The position numbers and the translations under genes are program-made. A stretch of DNA of 64,000 nucleotides from Paucimonas lemoignei (GTDB lineage: Bacteria; Pseudomonadota; Gammaproteobacteria; Burkholderiales; Burkholderiaceae_D), in the NCBI RefSeq assembly GCF_004342585.1, contig NZ_SLZQ01000001.1:62001-126000 (forward strand), read 5' to 3'. Below are positions 18,280-27,908 of the stretch, one piece after another (the first letter of the stretch is position 1; every line of letters starts with the position of its first letter). The notes under the pieces were generated by a model that was not told the origin of the DNA, ran no database searches, and worked only from the letters and a program-made list of their open reading frames with translations.

Positions 18280-20544
18280 ATGGTTTCCGTCGCAGCCGCC
18301 GAACATTCCGCACACGATCTGGTGCTGGCCGGCTTGAGCGCCGAAGAGTCCGTGCGCGTGCGCGAAGCGATTGACTTCGTGCAGCCGTTTTATGCCGGGC
18401 AGAATACCGGCAAAGGGCAGGATGCCTTCGAGTATGCATTGACGGTCGCCGGCATCCTGGCCAATCTGGAAATCGACGCCGATACCCGCATCGCCGCGCT
18501 GCTGTTCGAATTGCCGGCAATCGCCCCTGCCGAAGCGGAAAAAATCGAGCCCCGCTTTGGCAAGGAGATCGCCGACCTGGTGACCGGTATCCGGCAATTG
18601 ATGCGGTTGCATGAAGTTACATTCGAACAGGCTGACGCCGCTGCCAAAGGCAAGAATGCGCAGCAACAAGCCGCGATCCACCTGGAAACCTTGCGCAAGA
18701 TGCTGCTCGCCATGGCCACCGATATGCGGGTGGTGCTGGTCAGGCTGGCATCGCGGGTGACGACCTTGCGCTATTTCGCCGAACAGAAATTGAACAACGA
18801 GCGGACTCGCGAATACGGCCGCACTTCGCTCGACCTGTATGCGCCGCTGGCGAACCGGCTCGGCATCTGGCAATTGAAATGGGAGCTGGAAGACCTGTCT
18901 TTCCGTTTCATCGAGCCGGAAGCGTACAAGCGCATTGCCAAGATGCTGGAGGAAAAACGCATCGGCCGCGAAGCGTTCGTCGCCAATGCGATCGCGCGCC
19001 TGAAGGCGGAAATGGCCGATGCCGGCATCGAGGCCGAGGTGACTGGTCGGCCCAAGCATATCTATAGCATTTGGAACAAGATGAAGGGCAAGTCGCTCGA
19101 CTTTTCCGAGCTGTACGATGTGCGCGCTTTTCGCGTGATAGTCGAGGATGTGAAGACCTGCTATGCGGTGCTGGGCATCGTGCACCATATCTGGACGCCG
19201 ATTCCGGAAGAGTTCGACGACTATATCGCCCGACCCAAATCCAATGGCTATCAATCGCTGCACACGGTGGTGACGGCGGAAGACGGCCGTGCGCTCGAAG
19301 TGCAGATCCGCACGCGCGAGATGCACCATTTCGCCGAATACGGCGTGGCGGCGCACTGGCGCTACAAGGAAGTCGGCAGCTCGAATTTCTCGGCGAAGAA
19401 AAAGTACGATGAAAAAATCGCCTGGCTGCGTCAGCTGCTGGCGTGGAAAAGCGAGGTTGCCGACACGGTGATGGGGCACGAGGAGGGCCGGCGCGAATGG
19501 GTTGAAAAGCTCAAGTCGGCCAGCCTGGATGACCGCATCTACGTGTTGACGCCGCAGGCCCGCGTGATCGAATTGCCCAGAGGGGGCACGCCGATCGACT
19601 TTGCCTATTATCTGCACAGCGATGTCGGCCATCGTTGCCGCGGCGCGCGTGTCGATGGCGCCATGGTGCCGCTGAATACGCCGCTGAAGAATGGCCAGAC
19701 GGTGGAAATCATCACCGCCAAGGGCGGCAGCGCGGCGTCGGCCGGGCCTTCGCGCGACTGGCTGAGCCCGGGCTACGCCGCCAGCCCGCGCACGCGTTCC
19801 AAGGTGAGGGCATGGTTCAATGCGCTCGACCAGCAGAACACGCTGGCCACCGGGCGCGGGATAATTGAAAAGACCTTGCAGCGCGAGGGCAAGACTGCGG
19901 TCAACCTGGAAGAACTGGCGCACAAGCTGGGCTTTGCCAAGCCGGATGATTTGTTCCTGGCGGTCGGCAAGGAAACCTTCAGCCTGCGTATCGTGGAGCA
20001 GGCCTTGCACGAGGGCGAGGCAGCCAAGCAGGCGCCGGCGAACCCCGACGCGGCGGTGGTGCCGCGCAAGAGCCGCGCGTCGAGCGTGGTGCAGGGCGCG
20101 CAGTCAGGAGTCCTGGTGGTCGGCACGGCGGGCTTGATGACGCAGCTGGCCAAGTGCTGCAAGCCGGCGCCGCCGGACGAGATCGTCGGCTTCATCACGC
20201 GCGGCAAGGGCGTGTCGATCCATCGCACCAATTGCAAGAACTTTGCCGAGATGATCGCGCACGCGCCGGAACGGGTAATCCAGACGACCTGGGGCGAGAC
20301 CGGCAAGGAAACGGTGTATCCGGTGGATATCTTCATCATCGCGCAGGACCGGCAAGGCCTGCTGCGGGATATCTCCGATATCCTCATGCGTGAAAAGATC
20401 AATGTCATTGGCGTGGCCACGCAAAGCGTCAAGGGGCAGGCGCGCATGTCGTTCACCGCTGAAATCGCCTCGACCGAACAATTGAACCGCGCGCTGAAGA
20501 TCATCAGCGAGGTCAAGGGCGTGGTGGACGCGCGCCGCAAATAA
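18280..20544 (+). CDS. relA: (p)ppGpp synthetase RelA
   Basis: A 754-residue RelA/SpoT-homologue protein. The N-terminal hydrolase region is degenerate: where SpoT has a metal-binding His and the HD pair, this protein has Tyr (YALTVAGIL) and Phe-Glu (LLFELPA), so it is expected to be synthetase-only, i.e. RelA. The synthetase domain ([12 protein letters not shown], then [14 protein letters not shown]) is intact, followed by a TGS domain ([19 protein letters not shown]), a Cys-rich zinc-finger-like stretch ([20 protein letters not shown]) and a C-terminal ACT domain. It makes (p)ppGpp on starved ribosomes. The isomerase gene follows after 11 bp. Confidence 0.95.
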   Translation: MVSVAAAEHSAHDLVLAGLSAEESVRVREAIDFVQPFYAGQNTGKGQDAFEYALTVAGILANLEIDADTRIAALLFELPAIAPAEAEKIEPRFGKEIADLVTGIRQLMRLHEVTFEQADAAAKGKNAQQQAAIHLETLRKMLLAMATDMRVVLVRLASRVTTLRYFAEQKLNNERTREYGRTSLDLYAPLANRLGIWQLKWELEDLSFRFIEPEAYKRIAKMLEEKRIGREAFVANAIARLKAEMADAGIEAEVTGRPKHIYSIWNKMKGKSLDFSELYDVRAFRVIVEDVKTCYAVLGIVHHIWTPIPEEFDDYIARPKSNGYQSLHTVVTAEDGRALEVQIRTREMHHFAEYGVAAHWRYKEVGSSNFSAKKKYDEKIAWLRQLLAWKSEVADTVMGHEEGRREWVEKLKSASLDDRIYVLTPQARVIELPRGGTPIDFAYYLHSDVGHRCRGARVDGAMVPLNTPLKNGQTVEIITAKGGSAASAGPSRDWLSPGYAASPRTRSKVRAWFNALDQQNTLATGRGIIEKTLQREGKTAVNLEELAHKLGFAKPDDLFLAVGKETFSLRIVEQALHEGEAAKQAPANPDAAVVPRKSRASSVVQGAQSGVLVVGTAGLMTQLAKCCKPAPPDEIVGFITRGKGVSIHRTNCKNFAEMIAHAPERVIQTTWGETGKETVYPVDIFIIAQDRQGLLRDISDILMREKINVIGVATQSVKGQARMSFTAEIASTEQLNRALKIISEVKGVVDARRK

Positions 20545-20555
20545 TCGAGGGAGCC

Positions 20556-21344
20556 ATGCCGCAATTCGCCGCCAACCTGGCCCTGATGTACAACGAGCAT
20601 GCATTTCTCGACCGTTTTGCGGCAGCGGCCGCAGACGGCTTTCGGGGCGTCGAATTCCTGTTTCCCTATGATTTTTCTGCCGTCGACATCAGGGCAAGGC
20701 TGGATGCCGCGAACCTGACGCAGGTGCTGTTCAATGCGCCGCCGGGCGACTGGGCGGCGGGAGAACGGGGGATTGCTTCCTTGCCCGGGCGCGAAGAGGA
20801 ATTTCGTTGTGGTTTCGACCTTGCGCTGGAGTATGCCGGCGTGCTGGGTAACAGGCGCGTGCACGTGATGGCGGGATTGCTGCAGCCCGGTGTCGAGCGG
20901 GCGCGGCAGCGGGAGGTGTATTTATCCAATCTTGCGCATGCGGCGCGCGTTGCGGCCGGAGCGGGGATGACGGTATTGATCGAGCCGATCAATCCGCGCG
21001 ACATGCCCGGATATTTTCTCAACCACCAGGCCGAGGCGCACGCCATCCGCCATGAAATAGGCGCGGCGAACATAATGGTGCAATGCGACCTGTATCACTG
21101 CCAGATCGTCGAAGGCGACCTGGCGGCCACCTTGCGCCGTGATATCGCTGGCATCGGTCATATCCAGATTGCCGGCGTGCCGCAGCGCCACGAGCCCGAT
21201 ATTGGGGAGATTAATTATCCCTATCTGTTCGAGTTGATGGATGAGCTTGGGTATGCCGGCTGGGTAGGGTGCGAATACCGGCCGCGCGGCGATACTTCTG
21301 CCGGGCTGGAGTGGCTTCGCGCATGGCGGCGACAGAGGGAATAG
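20556..21344 (+). CDS. Hydroxypyruvate isomerase-like TIM-barrel protein
   Basis: A 262-residue xylose-isomerase-like TIM barrel of the Hyi/OtnI group, which interconverts hydroxypyruvate and tartronate semialdehyde or isomerises 2-oxo-tetronate. Typical blocks are the N-terminal [26 protein letters not shown] (metal-binding Glu) and [13 protein letters not shown], with the C-terminal VGCEYRPRG. It starts 11 bp after relA and is likely co-transcribed. The exact substrate is not certain. Confidence 0.9.
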   Translation: MPQFAANLALMYNEHAFLDRFAAAAADGFRGVEFLFPYDFSAVDIRARLDAANLTQVLFNAPPGDWAAGERGIASLPGREEEFRCGFDLALEYAGVLGNRRVHVMAGLLQPGVERARQREVYLSNLAHAARVAAGAGMTVLIEPINPRDMPGYFLNHQAEAHAIRHEIGAANIMVQCDLYHCQIVEGDLAATLRRDIAGIGHIQIAGVPQRHEPDIGEINYPYLFELMDELGYAGWVGCEYRPRGDTSAGLEWLRAWRRQRE

Positions 21345-21386
21345 TAAATTTTGTATGAGGCCCTAGCCTAAATGCAAAAATGTGGC

Positions 21387-21392
21387 TATAAT
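21387..21392 (+). promoter_or_regulatory. Probable -10 box for tRNA-Val
   Basis: A perfect TATAAT lies 13 bp upstream of the mature tRNA 5' end. No good -35 box was found at the matching distance. Confidence 0.55.
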
Positions 21393-21404
21393 CTTTGCTT
21401 CTTT

Positions 21405-21481
21405 AGGCGCGTAGCTCAGCTGGTTAGAGCACTACCTTGACATGGTAGGGGTCGTTGGTTCGAGTCCAATCGTGCCTACCA
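21405..21481 (+). tRNA. tRNA-Val(GAC)
   Basis: A complete cloverleaf: acceptor AGGCGCG pairs with CGTGCCT (one G-T pair), D-arm GCTC/GAGC, anticodon stem CTACC/GGTAG with loop TTGACAT giving anticodon GAC, T-arm GTTGG-TTCGAGT-CCAAT, and encoded CCA. A terminator follows at 21514. Confidence 0.97.
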
Positions 21482-21513
21482 ACGAATTTGGATGTAATCC
21501 AAAAGCTGTTCCG

Positions 21514-21547
21514 AAAAGCCGACTGTCAGCAGTCGGCTTTTTCTTTT
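21514..21547 (+). terminator. Intrinsic terminator after tRNA-Val
   Basis: AAAAGCCGACTG and CAGTCGGCTTTT form a 12-bp stem with a TCAG loop, followed by a T-rich tail. Confidence 0.92.
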
Positions 21548-21900
21548 CTTCGCTCATATTTCCTATCATCGTATTCTTCCAGCACCGTCGCTGTTCGGTC
21601 ATCCGTAACCATTATTGACATTCCAGGCAAGCATTTTATTTGCTCCAATTCAAGTAAATACTTAACATTACCGAAACGCAATCATTGCCTCTATTCACGC
21701 TCTTATTCATGCAAAATTGCTATTGCCATTCGAGTAGAGGGAATTCGGCATTGGTTTTGGAAGCAATAACGAAGTAACGAATTTTTAGATTGCCTGTTGG
21801 TGCCGTGTTGACTTGTCGCGACTTCTCCTCCCTGCTTCCGCAGTTCGCCGCCACCGATCGCGCCCACATTTCCCGGCTATTCACCAATTAGTGATCGACA
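21548..21900. other. AT-rich intergenic region before the TPS module
   Basis: About 350 bp with lower GC than its surroundings and no gene I can support. It should hold the promoter of the tpsB-tpsA-FecR operon, but I found no convincing -35/-10 pair (a TTGACA at 21615-21620 has no good partner). No ribosome site is obvious before the tpsB ATG. The composition shift next to a tRNA gene is compatible with past insertion, but no repeat of the tRNA 3' end was found by eye. Confidence 0.5.
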
Positions 21901-23505
21901 ATGAAATATCCGTCTAGTGGTTTTATTTTTGGAGCGATTCTGTCCGCCGCGACCATCGCGCACGCGACTGATTCAGCTGTTACGGCAGGCAATCCGATTG
22001 GCCGATTCGAGATTTCGCGCTTTGAAGTCGAAGGCAATACGCTTCTTAAGCCGGACGCGATGCGTGAGCTGCTGGCGCCGTACGCCGGCAAGTCGCGCGA
22101 CTTCGGTCACGTGCAGCGTGCTCTCGAAGCGCTGGAGGCGGCCTATCACCAGCACGGTTACAAGCTGGTGCAGGTCGTGCTGCCGGAGCAGGAGCTCAAC
22201 CAGGGCGTGGTGCGCCTGCGCGTCGTCGAGACGCGCATCGGTAACGTCAAGGTAGAGGGAAACAAGTTCTTTGACGCCGCCAATATCCGCCGCAGCCTGC
22301 CTGGTTTGCGCGAGGGGGAAGTGCCGGCGATCGACGATGTGTCGGCGAGCCTGCGCATGGCGAACGAAAGTCCGGCGAAGAAAACCACGCTGAACCTGCA
22401 AGGCAGTGAGCAGGAAGGCCTGGTGAACGCAGTGTTGAAGGTCAAGGATGAGAAGCCATGGACCGTCGGCATGAATGTGGACAATGCCGGCCAGCCTGCC
22501 ACCGGTAGCCATAACATCGGCGTATCGTTTCAGCACGCGAACGTCGCAGGGCTCGATCATATTCTGAGCCTGCAATACCAGACGACGATCGAAAAGCCGA
22601 ACCAGGTGAGCGTGTACGGCGTCGGCTATCACATTCCGCTGTACGGATTGGGAGACTCGATCGACCTGTTCGGCAGCTATTCCGATGTGAATTCCGGCAC
22701 GGTGGCGGCAGGTCTGGTGAATCTGAACATCAGCGGACGCGGCACGGTGCTGGGCGCACGTTATAACCAGACGCTGGCGCGCCGGAGCGAACACGATGCC
22801 AAGCTCATCTACGGCATCGATTACAAGGCTTTTGAAAGCGATGTGCAGATACCCGGAGTGCCGCTCCAGCTCGGCAGCGATGTCACGGTACGCCCGCTCA
22901 GCCTCAGCTATGCCGGCACCTGGACGCCCGCTTCAAGTGCGATCAATTACTACGTCAGCGCGATTCATAATCTCGGCGGTGGCGAAAACGGCAGCAGCCA
23001 AGACTTCAATCTTGCCCGTTTCGGCGCCTCGCCCTGGTACAAGATGCTGCGCCTCGGCGGCAGCGTCAACCGTGCATTCGCCAGCGACTGGCAAGTGCGG
23101 CTAATGTTCAACGGCCAGCTTACGGCGGATGCGCTGGTGCCCGGCGAGCAGTTCGGCGCCGGCGGCGCGAGTTCGGTGCGCGGTTACCGCGAGCGCGAAA
23201 TCATCAACGACATGGGCTTCTACGCCGGCGCCGAAATCTACACGCCCAACCTCTGCGCCAAGCTGGCATCGAATGGCGCGCAGTGCCGCGCACTGGCATT
23301 CATCGATGGCGCCAGGCTCATCCGCAACAAGGCTTTGCCGGGCGAGCTGGCGCGCAGCGACATCAGCAGCATCGGCGTCGGCATGCGCGTCATCGTCCAA
23401 AGAAATCTCGCAATGCAGCTGGACCTCGGTCATGCCATGGCCAGCGCCGGCACCACGTCGGCTGGCGACAATCGTCTGCATTTCAAGATGAACCTGGCGT
23501 ACTAG
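21901..23505 (+). CDS. TpsB-family two-partner secretion transporter (ShlB/FhaC type)
   Basis: A 534-residue Omp85-superfamily outer-membrane pore that exports a TpsA protein. A signal peptide (residues 1-22, ending AHA) is followed by two POTRA domains (FEVEGNTLLKPDAM and VKVEGNKFFDAANIRR) and a 16-strand type barrel region. The family loop motif VRGYRE is at about residue 425, and the chain ends in the aromatic MNLAY signature of outer-membrane barrels. Two Cys (NLCAKLASNGAQC) may form a disulfide in a loop. It is followed by tpsA. The start at 21901 is the only one that gives a signal peptide. Confidence 0.93.
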   Translation: MKYPSSGFIFGAILSAATIAHATDSAVTAGNPIGRFEISRFEVEGNTLLKPDAMRELLAPYAGKSRDFGHVQRALEALEAAYHQHGYKLVQVVLPEQELNQGVVRLRVVETRIGNVKVEGNKFFDAANIRRSLPGLREGEVPAIDDVSASLRMANESPAKKTTLNLQGSEQEGLVNAVLKVKDEKPWTVGMNVDNAGQPATGSHNIGVSFQHANVAGLDHILSLQYQTTIEKPNQVSVYGVGYHIPLYGLGDSIDLFGSYSDVNSGTVAAGLVNLNISGRGTVLGARYNQTLARRSEHDAKLIYGIDYKAFESDVQIPGVPLQLGSDVTVRPLSLSYAGTWTPASSAINYYVSAIHNLGGGENGSSQDFNLARFGASPWYKMLRLGGSVNRAFASDWQVRLMFNGQLTADALVPGEQFGAGGASSVRGYREREIINDMGFYAGAEIYTPNLCAKLASNGAQCRALAFIDGARLIRNKALPGELARSDISSIGVGMRVIVQRNLAMQLDLGHAMASAGTTSAGDNRLHFKMNLAY

Positions 23506-23533
23506 GATGAAGGCTGTCACAAGAGAGCAGGAA

Positions 23534-26500
23534 ATGAAAAAGAATGTGATCAAGCACGGGTGTGGAAAATCGCTGATGCCGGCTGGCCTGCGCCGCAAAT
23601 TGTTGCCGGTCCTGATTGCCGGATGTTTTGGCGCCGGCCATGTATGGGCGAACCCCACGGGCGCGCAAGTCGTGAATGGCCAGGTCAGCATTGCGAGCCA
23701 GGGCAATGTCCTGACAGTTACCAATTCGCCGGGTGCGATCATCAACTGGCAGAGCTTTTCCATCGGCCAGGGAGAGCTGACCCGGTTCGTGCAGCAGGGC
23801 GCTTCCAGCACGGTACTGAACCGCATTGTGGGGCAGGACCCCAGTCAGATCCTTGGGGCATTGCAGTCCAATGGCCGCGTATTTCTGATCAATCCAAACG
23901 GCATCCTGTTCGGTCAGGGGGCGCAAGTCAATGTCGCCGGCCTCGTGGCTTCCACGCTGAACATCAGTAATGAAGATTTCCTCGCCGGCCGCATGAAATT
24001 CCAGGCCGGCGACAAGGCTGGCAATCTGCAGAACCAGGGCAGCATCACGACGCCTAACGGCGGGCAGATTTATCTGGTCGCGCCGAATGTGGAAAACAGC
24101 GGCATCCTGACTTCTCCCAAGGGAGAGGTCGTGCTCGCGGCGGGGCAAAGCGTGCATCTGGTGGATAGCGCCAATCCCGACTTGCACGTGGTCGTGAGCG
24201 CGCCGGAAAACCAGGCCCTCAACCTGGGACAGGTCGTTGCCGAAAGCGGCAAGATCGGTGTGTACGGCGCCTTGATCAAGCAGCGCGGCCTCGTCAGCGC
24301 CGACAGCGCGGTGGTTGGGGAAAACGGCAAGATCGTCTTCAAGGCCAGCAAGGATGCATTGCTGGAAGCGGGAAGCCGCACGAGCGCGACCGGTGCGGGT
24401 ACTGGCGGCACGGTGCATGTGCTGGGCGAACGGGTTGGCCTGAGCGGTGACGCAAAGATCGACGTCAGCGGCCAGACGGGCGGCGGCACGGCGCTGGTAG
24501 GCGGCGATTACCAGGGCCAGAATGCCGAAGTGACCAACGCCAGGCAAACCTATTTCGGCCGCGATGCCGAAATCCGCGCCGATGCGACGGCACAAGGCAA
24601 TGGCGGCAAGGTGATCCTGTGGGCCGACGAGACGACCCGCGCTTACGGGAATATCTCGGCGCGCGGCGGGGAGCAGGGCGGCAACGGCGGTTTTGTGGAA
24701 GTATCCGGCAAGCAGAACCTGGCTTTCGATGCAAGGGTGGATACGCGCGCTCCGAAGGGCAGCGCAGGCATGACATTGCTGGATCCGGATACCCTAACCA
24801 TTGTTAATGGTAATGGCGGCGCGGATGACACTGCTTACAGTTCAGCGAACGGTTCTATTGTCTGGGACGTGCCGCCGGGTGCCGACTATACAGTCAGCGA
24901 AGCCGCCCTGGAATCAATGAGCGCGACTTCTCACGTCACGCTGCAGGCCAATGGCGATATCCGCTTGCAGAATCTGGCGGATAACGAACTGTCCTTCGCT
25001 CAGGTGGCGGGTTACACCGTAGCGTTTGACTCCCGCAACGGCAATATCGTTTTCATGGATTCAAACGATCGCATTGTCACCAACGGTGGCCATGTCACCA
25101 TGTGGGCCGGAGCCGGAGGCATCAACATCGGCGGCATCACGACCAAAGGAGGTGATGTTTCCTTGTTCGCTAATGGAGGCGACCTTACTACCGGTGTTAT
25201 CGATACCTCCAGCAATATCGGCAATGGCGGCTCGGTAAATTTCAATTCCACTGGCAATATGGCTGTCGGGGCAATCAACACTTCCAGTGCCACTAACTAT
25301 GGCGGTGCCATCGACCTGAACTCTGGCGGCGGAATGGCGCTCGGTTCCATTGGCAATATCGATGCATACGGCGGTGAAGGTCGTGGTAACGTCACATTGT
25401 ATTCGTATGGCGATATCAAGCTACTGAATGGAAATAAAATCCGTTCCTTGAAGTTGGAGTTAAATGCGGAAAATGGCATTCACGACGGTGCCGGCGGAGC
25501 GATGAACGTCGATATTTCCATCTTAAACGCTACCAATTGGTCTAGCGGCGACATCCGCATCCGCAATGGGAATACTTCCACCTTGGTTGTCGACCCTGAG
25601 AGTTCGGGGCTGGCGCAGTATGCGCCGGGTGGCAATATCTCTCTCGAAACTGCCGGCGATCTCACGATCTCACGCAACGTCTATACATCAGGCGGCAATA
25701 TCGATCTGAGATCTGGGGGCTTGCTGACGAACGAAGCGATGATCACGACGACCGGCTTATCCAGCGGAGGTTCAGAAGGTATCGACATGCCGCCATCTGT
25801 GCCGAGCACAGTTGGCGGCTCGATTAGCCTGACTGCGAGCAAGATGATGCTGCGTCGCCCGGTTGACCATGATTCCGGCATGGAAGTCGCGCGACCAATC
25901 AACGCCGGCAACGGAAAAGTGACGCTGGCTTCGACCGCCGGCACGGCGATCCACCTCGGCACGTCATCGGAACTTGACTATGCCGTCGGCGCGCTGGAAT
26001 TGTCTGCCGATGAACTCAGCCAGATCAATGCATCCCGACTGATAGTCGGCAGCGGCACAAGCGGCGACATCACGATTATGTCCTCGCTCTTGAGCAGCGA
26101 GGGTGGAACACTCGAAGGAATCACTTCGGGGCTGGTGCTTAAATCGGCAGGAAGCATTACCCAGCAAGCTGGCGCTTTGATCGGCACCTCCGCATTGGAA
26201 GCGGTCGGCAGTTCAGTCAATTTGATGGAAGCCAATCACACTGGCGTTGTGTCCGGAAAAGCGACCACCGGCGATTTCCAATACCACACCATCAACCACC
26301 TTGCCGTGTCGACCGTGCAAGACGTCGCGGGTATCCATGCGAAGAATGCGGTACGCCTGGTATCCGATTCCAATGCAAGCATTAGCCAGAATTCCGGTAG
26401 CTCAATCAGTGCGGTGCAACTGGCATTGCAAACGCCTGGCGCAGTGACGCTGAACGACGCCGGCAATGCCGTCGGCATGGTGGCTGCCGATACCTCTCTT

Positions 26501-26965
26501 GGCGGCATAGGCGTCGGCGGATTCTCGATGATGAATAGCGGTAGCCTGCAGGTGGGAGGACCGATCTTCGGCTTGTCAGGCATCACGACGAACAATCAGG
26601 ATGTCAATCTTTATGTGCCGAGTGGTTTTGCCATTACCGTTCTCTCGCCGATTAACGCCGGCACAGCGACAATCATACGTAACGAAGGCGGCGCAATCAC
26701 TTTCGGTGGTGCCGTTTCCATACCCAGCCAAAATCCGATTTGGAACCAGGTCGTCAACAATACCTCGACCAATGTCATCGTGAATGCTTCATCCTCGATC
26801 ATGCAGTTCGTGGATGACAGTAGTCCGATCTATTCGGCCATGAACATGCAGTCGAATCAGCAGGAAAAACGCCGAGCCGTCGACAATGCAGCAGAGCAGA
26901 GTGCGGACCAAGTGAAGAGTGGAGAAAGTAAAAATGACGTTGCGCCCAAACTCTATTGCAATTAA
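23534..26965 (+). CDS. TpsA-family filamentous haemagglutinin-like exoprotein
   Basis: An exoprotein of about 1143 residues. The signal peptide ends near VWA (residue 39); the TPS secretion domain follows, with the NPNGILFG motif at residues 120-127 and the usual SSTVLNRIVG. The rest is Gly/Asn/Ser/Val-rich beta-helix, without a recognisable toxin domain. It is short for this family. The mature chain has no Cys except the penultimate residue (LYCN). I favour the ATG at 23534 (GAGAGCAGGA upstream); another ATG at 23507 is possible. The last 32 bp overlap the FecR-domain gene, implying coupled translation. Confidence 0.9.
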   Translation: MKKNVIKHGCGKSLMPAGLRRKLLPVLIAGCFGAGHVWANPTGAQVVNGQVSIASQGNVLTVTNSPGAIINWQSFSIGQGELTRFVQQGASSTVLNRIVGQDPSQILGALQSNGRVFLINPNGILFGQGAQVNVAGLVASTLNISNEDFLAGRMKFQAGDKAGNLQNQGSITTPNGGQIYLVAPNVENSGILTSPKGEVVLAAGQSVHLVDSANPDLHVVVSAPENQALNLGQVVAESGKIGVYGALIKQRGLVSADSAVVGENGKIVFKASKDALLEAGSRTSATGAGTGGTVHVLGERVGLSGDAKIDVSGQTGGGTALVGGDYQGQNAEVTNARQTYFGRDAEIRADATAQGNGGKVILWADETTRAYGNISARGGEQGGNGGFVEVSGKQNLAFDARVDTRAPKGSAGMTLLDPDTLTIVNGNGGADDTAYSSANGSIVWDVPPGADYTVSEAALESMSATSHVTLQANGDIRLQNLADNELSFAQVAGYTVAFDSRNGNIVFMDSNDRIVTNGGHVTMWAGAGGINIGGITTKGGDVSLFANGGDLTTGVIDTSSNIGNGGSVNFNSTGNMAVGAINTSSATNYGGAIDLNSGGGMALGSIGNIDAYGGEGRGNVTLYSYGDIKLLNGNKIRSLKLELNAENGIHDGAGGAMNVDISILNATNWSSGDIRIRNGNTSTLVVDPESSGLAQYAPGGNISLETAGDLTISRNVYTSGGNIDLRSGGLLTNEAMITTTGLSSGGSEGIDMPPSVPSTVGGSISLTASKMMLRRPVDHDSGMEVARPINAGNGKVTLASTAGTAIHLGTSSELDYAVGALELSADELSQINASRLIVGSGTSGDITIMSSLLSSEGGTLEGITSGLVLKSAGSITQQAGALIGTSALEAVGSSVNLMEANHTGVVSGKATTGDFQYHTINHLAVSTVQDVAGIHAKNAVRLVSDSNASISQNSGSSISAVQLALQTPGAVTLNDAGNAVGMVAADTSLGGIGVGGFSMMNSGSLQVGGPIFGLSGITTNNQDVNLYVPSGFAITVLSPINAGTATIIRNEGGAITFGGAVSIPSQNPIWNQVVNNTSTNVIVNASSSIMQFVDDSSPIYSAMNMQSNQQEKRRAVDNAAEQSADQVKSGESKNDVAPKLYCN

Positions 26966-27860
26966 AGCGTTCTTGCCGCTGATATTGCTGCTGCTCGGCA
27001 TGCAAGCCTATGCGGCGCAAGTGGCCGGCACTGTCACTGACCTCAATGGCCCCTTGCTCGCAAAAAAAGCAGACGGCACCGTCAAGATCCTGTCGCAAAA
27101 GTCCTTGGTCGAGCAGGGCGACCTGCTGGTAACCGAAAAGGATACCTACGCGCGCATCAAGTTTGTCGACAATAGCGAAGTGACTCTGCGACCGGGTACC
27201 CAGTTCAGGATCGACAAGTTCTCATACGAGGAAGGCAAACCGCAGAACGACAATGCCTTGTTCAGCCTCCTCAAAGGCGGCTTGCGCGCGGTATCGGGAG
27301 CAGTCGGCAAGCGTAGTCGCGAACGGACTTCGCTTAACACGCCGGCTGCAACCATCGGCATTCGCGGCACGATCTATATCGCTGAATATATCGCGCCCGA
27401 ATCGGCTGACGTCGCTGCATGGGGACGATCACTGATCGCTTCGGCGGGCGAATATTCATCCTCCAGCTACCTTGGCGGTGGCGTGCCGCGCATGAACGAT
27501 AGCGCCAGCGGAATGCCGGTGCCGGAAATTCTGCCGGCAAGAGGAGAGCAACAAAATATCGTGTTGGCGCAGGCCGCAGCCAGGCCTGCAGTCGAGGCCA
27601 GGACGCCAATCGAAACCAGGCCGCCAGGACTATACGTGCAAGTTCTCGATGGAATGATTAACTTGACCAATACTGGCGGGTCGCAGAATTTCGCGGCAGG
27701 CCAGTTCGGCTATACGCCTAACATGCAACAACCGCCCGTAATTGTTCCTTCGAATCCGGGCATGCAGTTCTCGCCGCCTCCGTCATTTTCCTCAACGGCC
27801 GGTGCCGGCAACGCCACGAGCGGAAGCGACCCAACTGCGGTAAATTGCGAAGTGCGCTAG
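26934..27860 (+). CDS. Secreted FecR-domain protein coupled to tpsA
   Basis: A 308-residue protein with an N-terminal signal peptide ending AYA and a FecR domain (about residues 30-145: QGDLLVTEKDTYARIKF, VTLRPGTQFRID, NTPAATIGIRGT). The remainder is Pro/Gly/Ala-rich and low in structure. The only Cys of the mature chain is near the C-terminus (NCEVR). The ATG at 26934 has GGAG 9 bp upstream and lies inside tpsA. FecR domains are known from iron-sigma signalling, but no sigma or TonB gene is near, so a structural or periplasmic/surface role with TpsA is more likely. Confidence 0.88.
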   Translation: MTLRPNSIAIKAFLPLILLLLGMQAYAAQVAGTVTDLNGPLLAKKADGTVKILSQKSLVEQGDLLVTEKDTYARIKFVDNSEVTLRPGTQFRIDKFSYEEGKPQNDNALFSLLKGGLRAVSGAVGKRSRERTSLNTPAATIGIRGTIYIAEYIAPESADVAAWGRSLIASAGEYSSSSYLGGGVPRMNDSASGMPVPEILPARGEQQNIVLAQAAARPAVEARTPIETRPPGLYVQVLDGMINLTNTGGSQNFAAGQFGYTPNMQQPPVIVPSNPGMQFSPPPSFSSTAGAGNATSGSDPTAVNCEVR

Positions 27861-27870
27861 GAAATGTCGA

Positions 27871-27895
27871 GCGGTCCCGTATGCGCCGGGACCGC
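27871..27895. other. Hairpin between convergent genes
   Basis: GCGGTCCCG and CGGGACCGC form a 9-bp stem with a 7-base loop. It lacks a T-run but sits exactly between convergent genes and may aid termination of both. Confidence 0.55.
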
Positions 27896-27908
27896 CAGGG
27901 CCAGAGTA

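Noticed and set aside
17290-20010. A 906-codon open frame on the minus strand
   Set aside because: It lies antisense to an alpha/beta hydrolase and relA, both well recognised, and its protein is Arg/His/Gln-rich low-similarity sequence typical of a high-GC shadow frame.
21615-21643. Sigma-70 promoter for tpsB at a TTGACA
   Set aside because: No acceptable -10 box at 16-18 bp; reported only as intergenic sequence.
21455-21769. A 104-codon plus-strand frame after tRNA-Val
   Set aside because: Begins inside the tRNA gene, runs through the terminator and has no ribosome site or recognisable domain.
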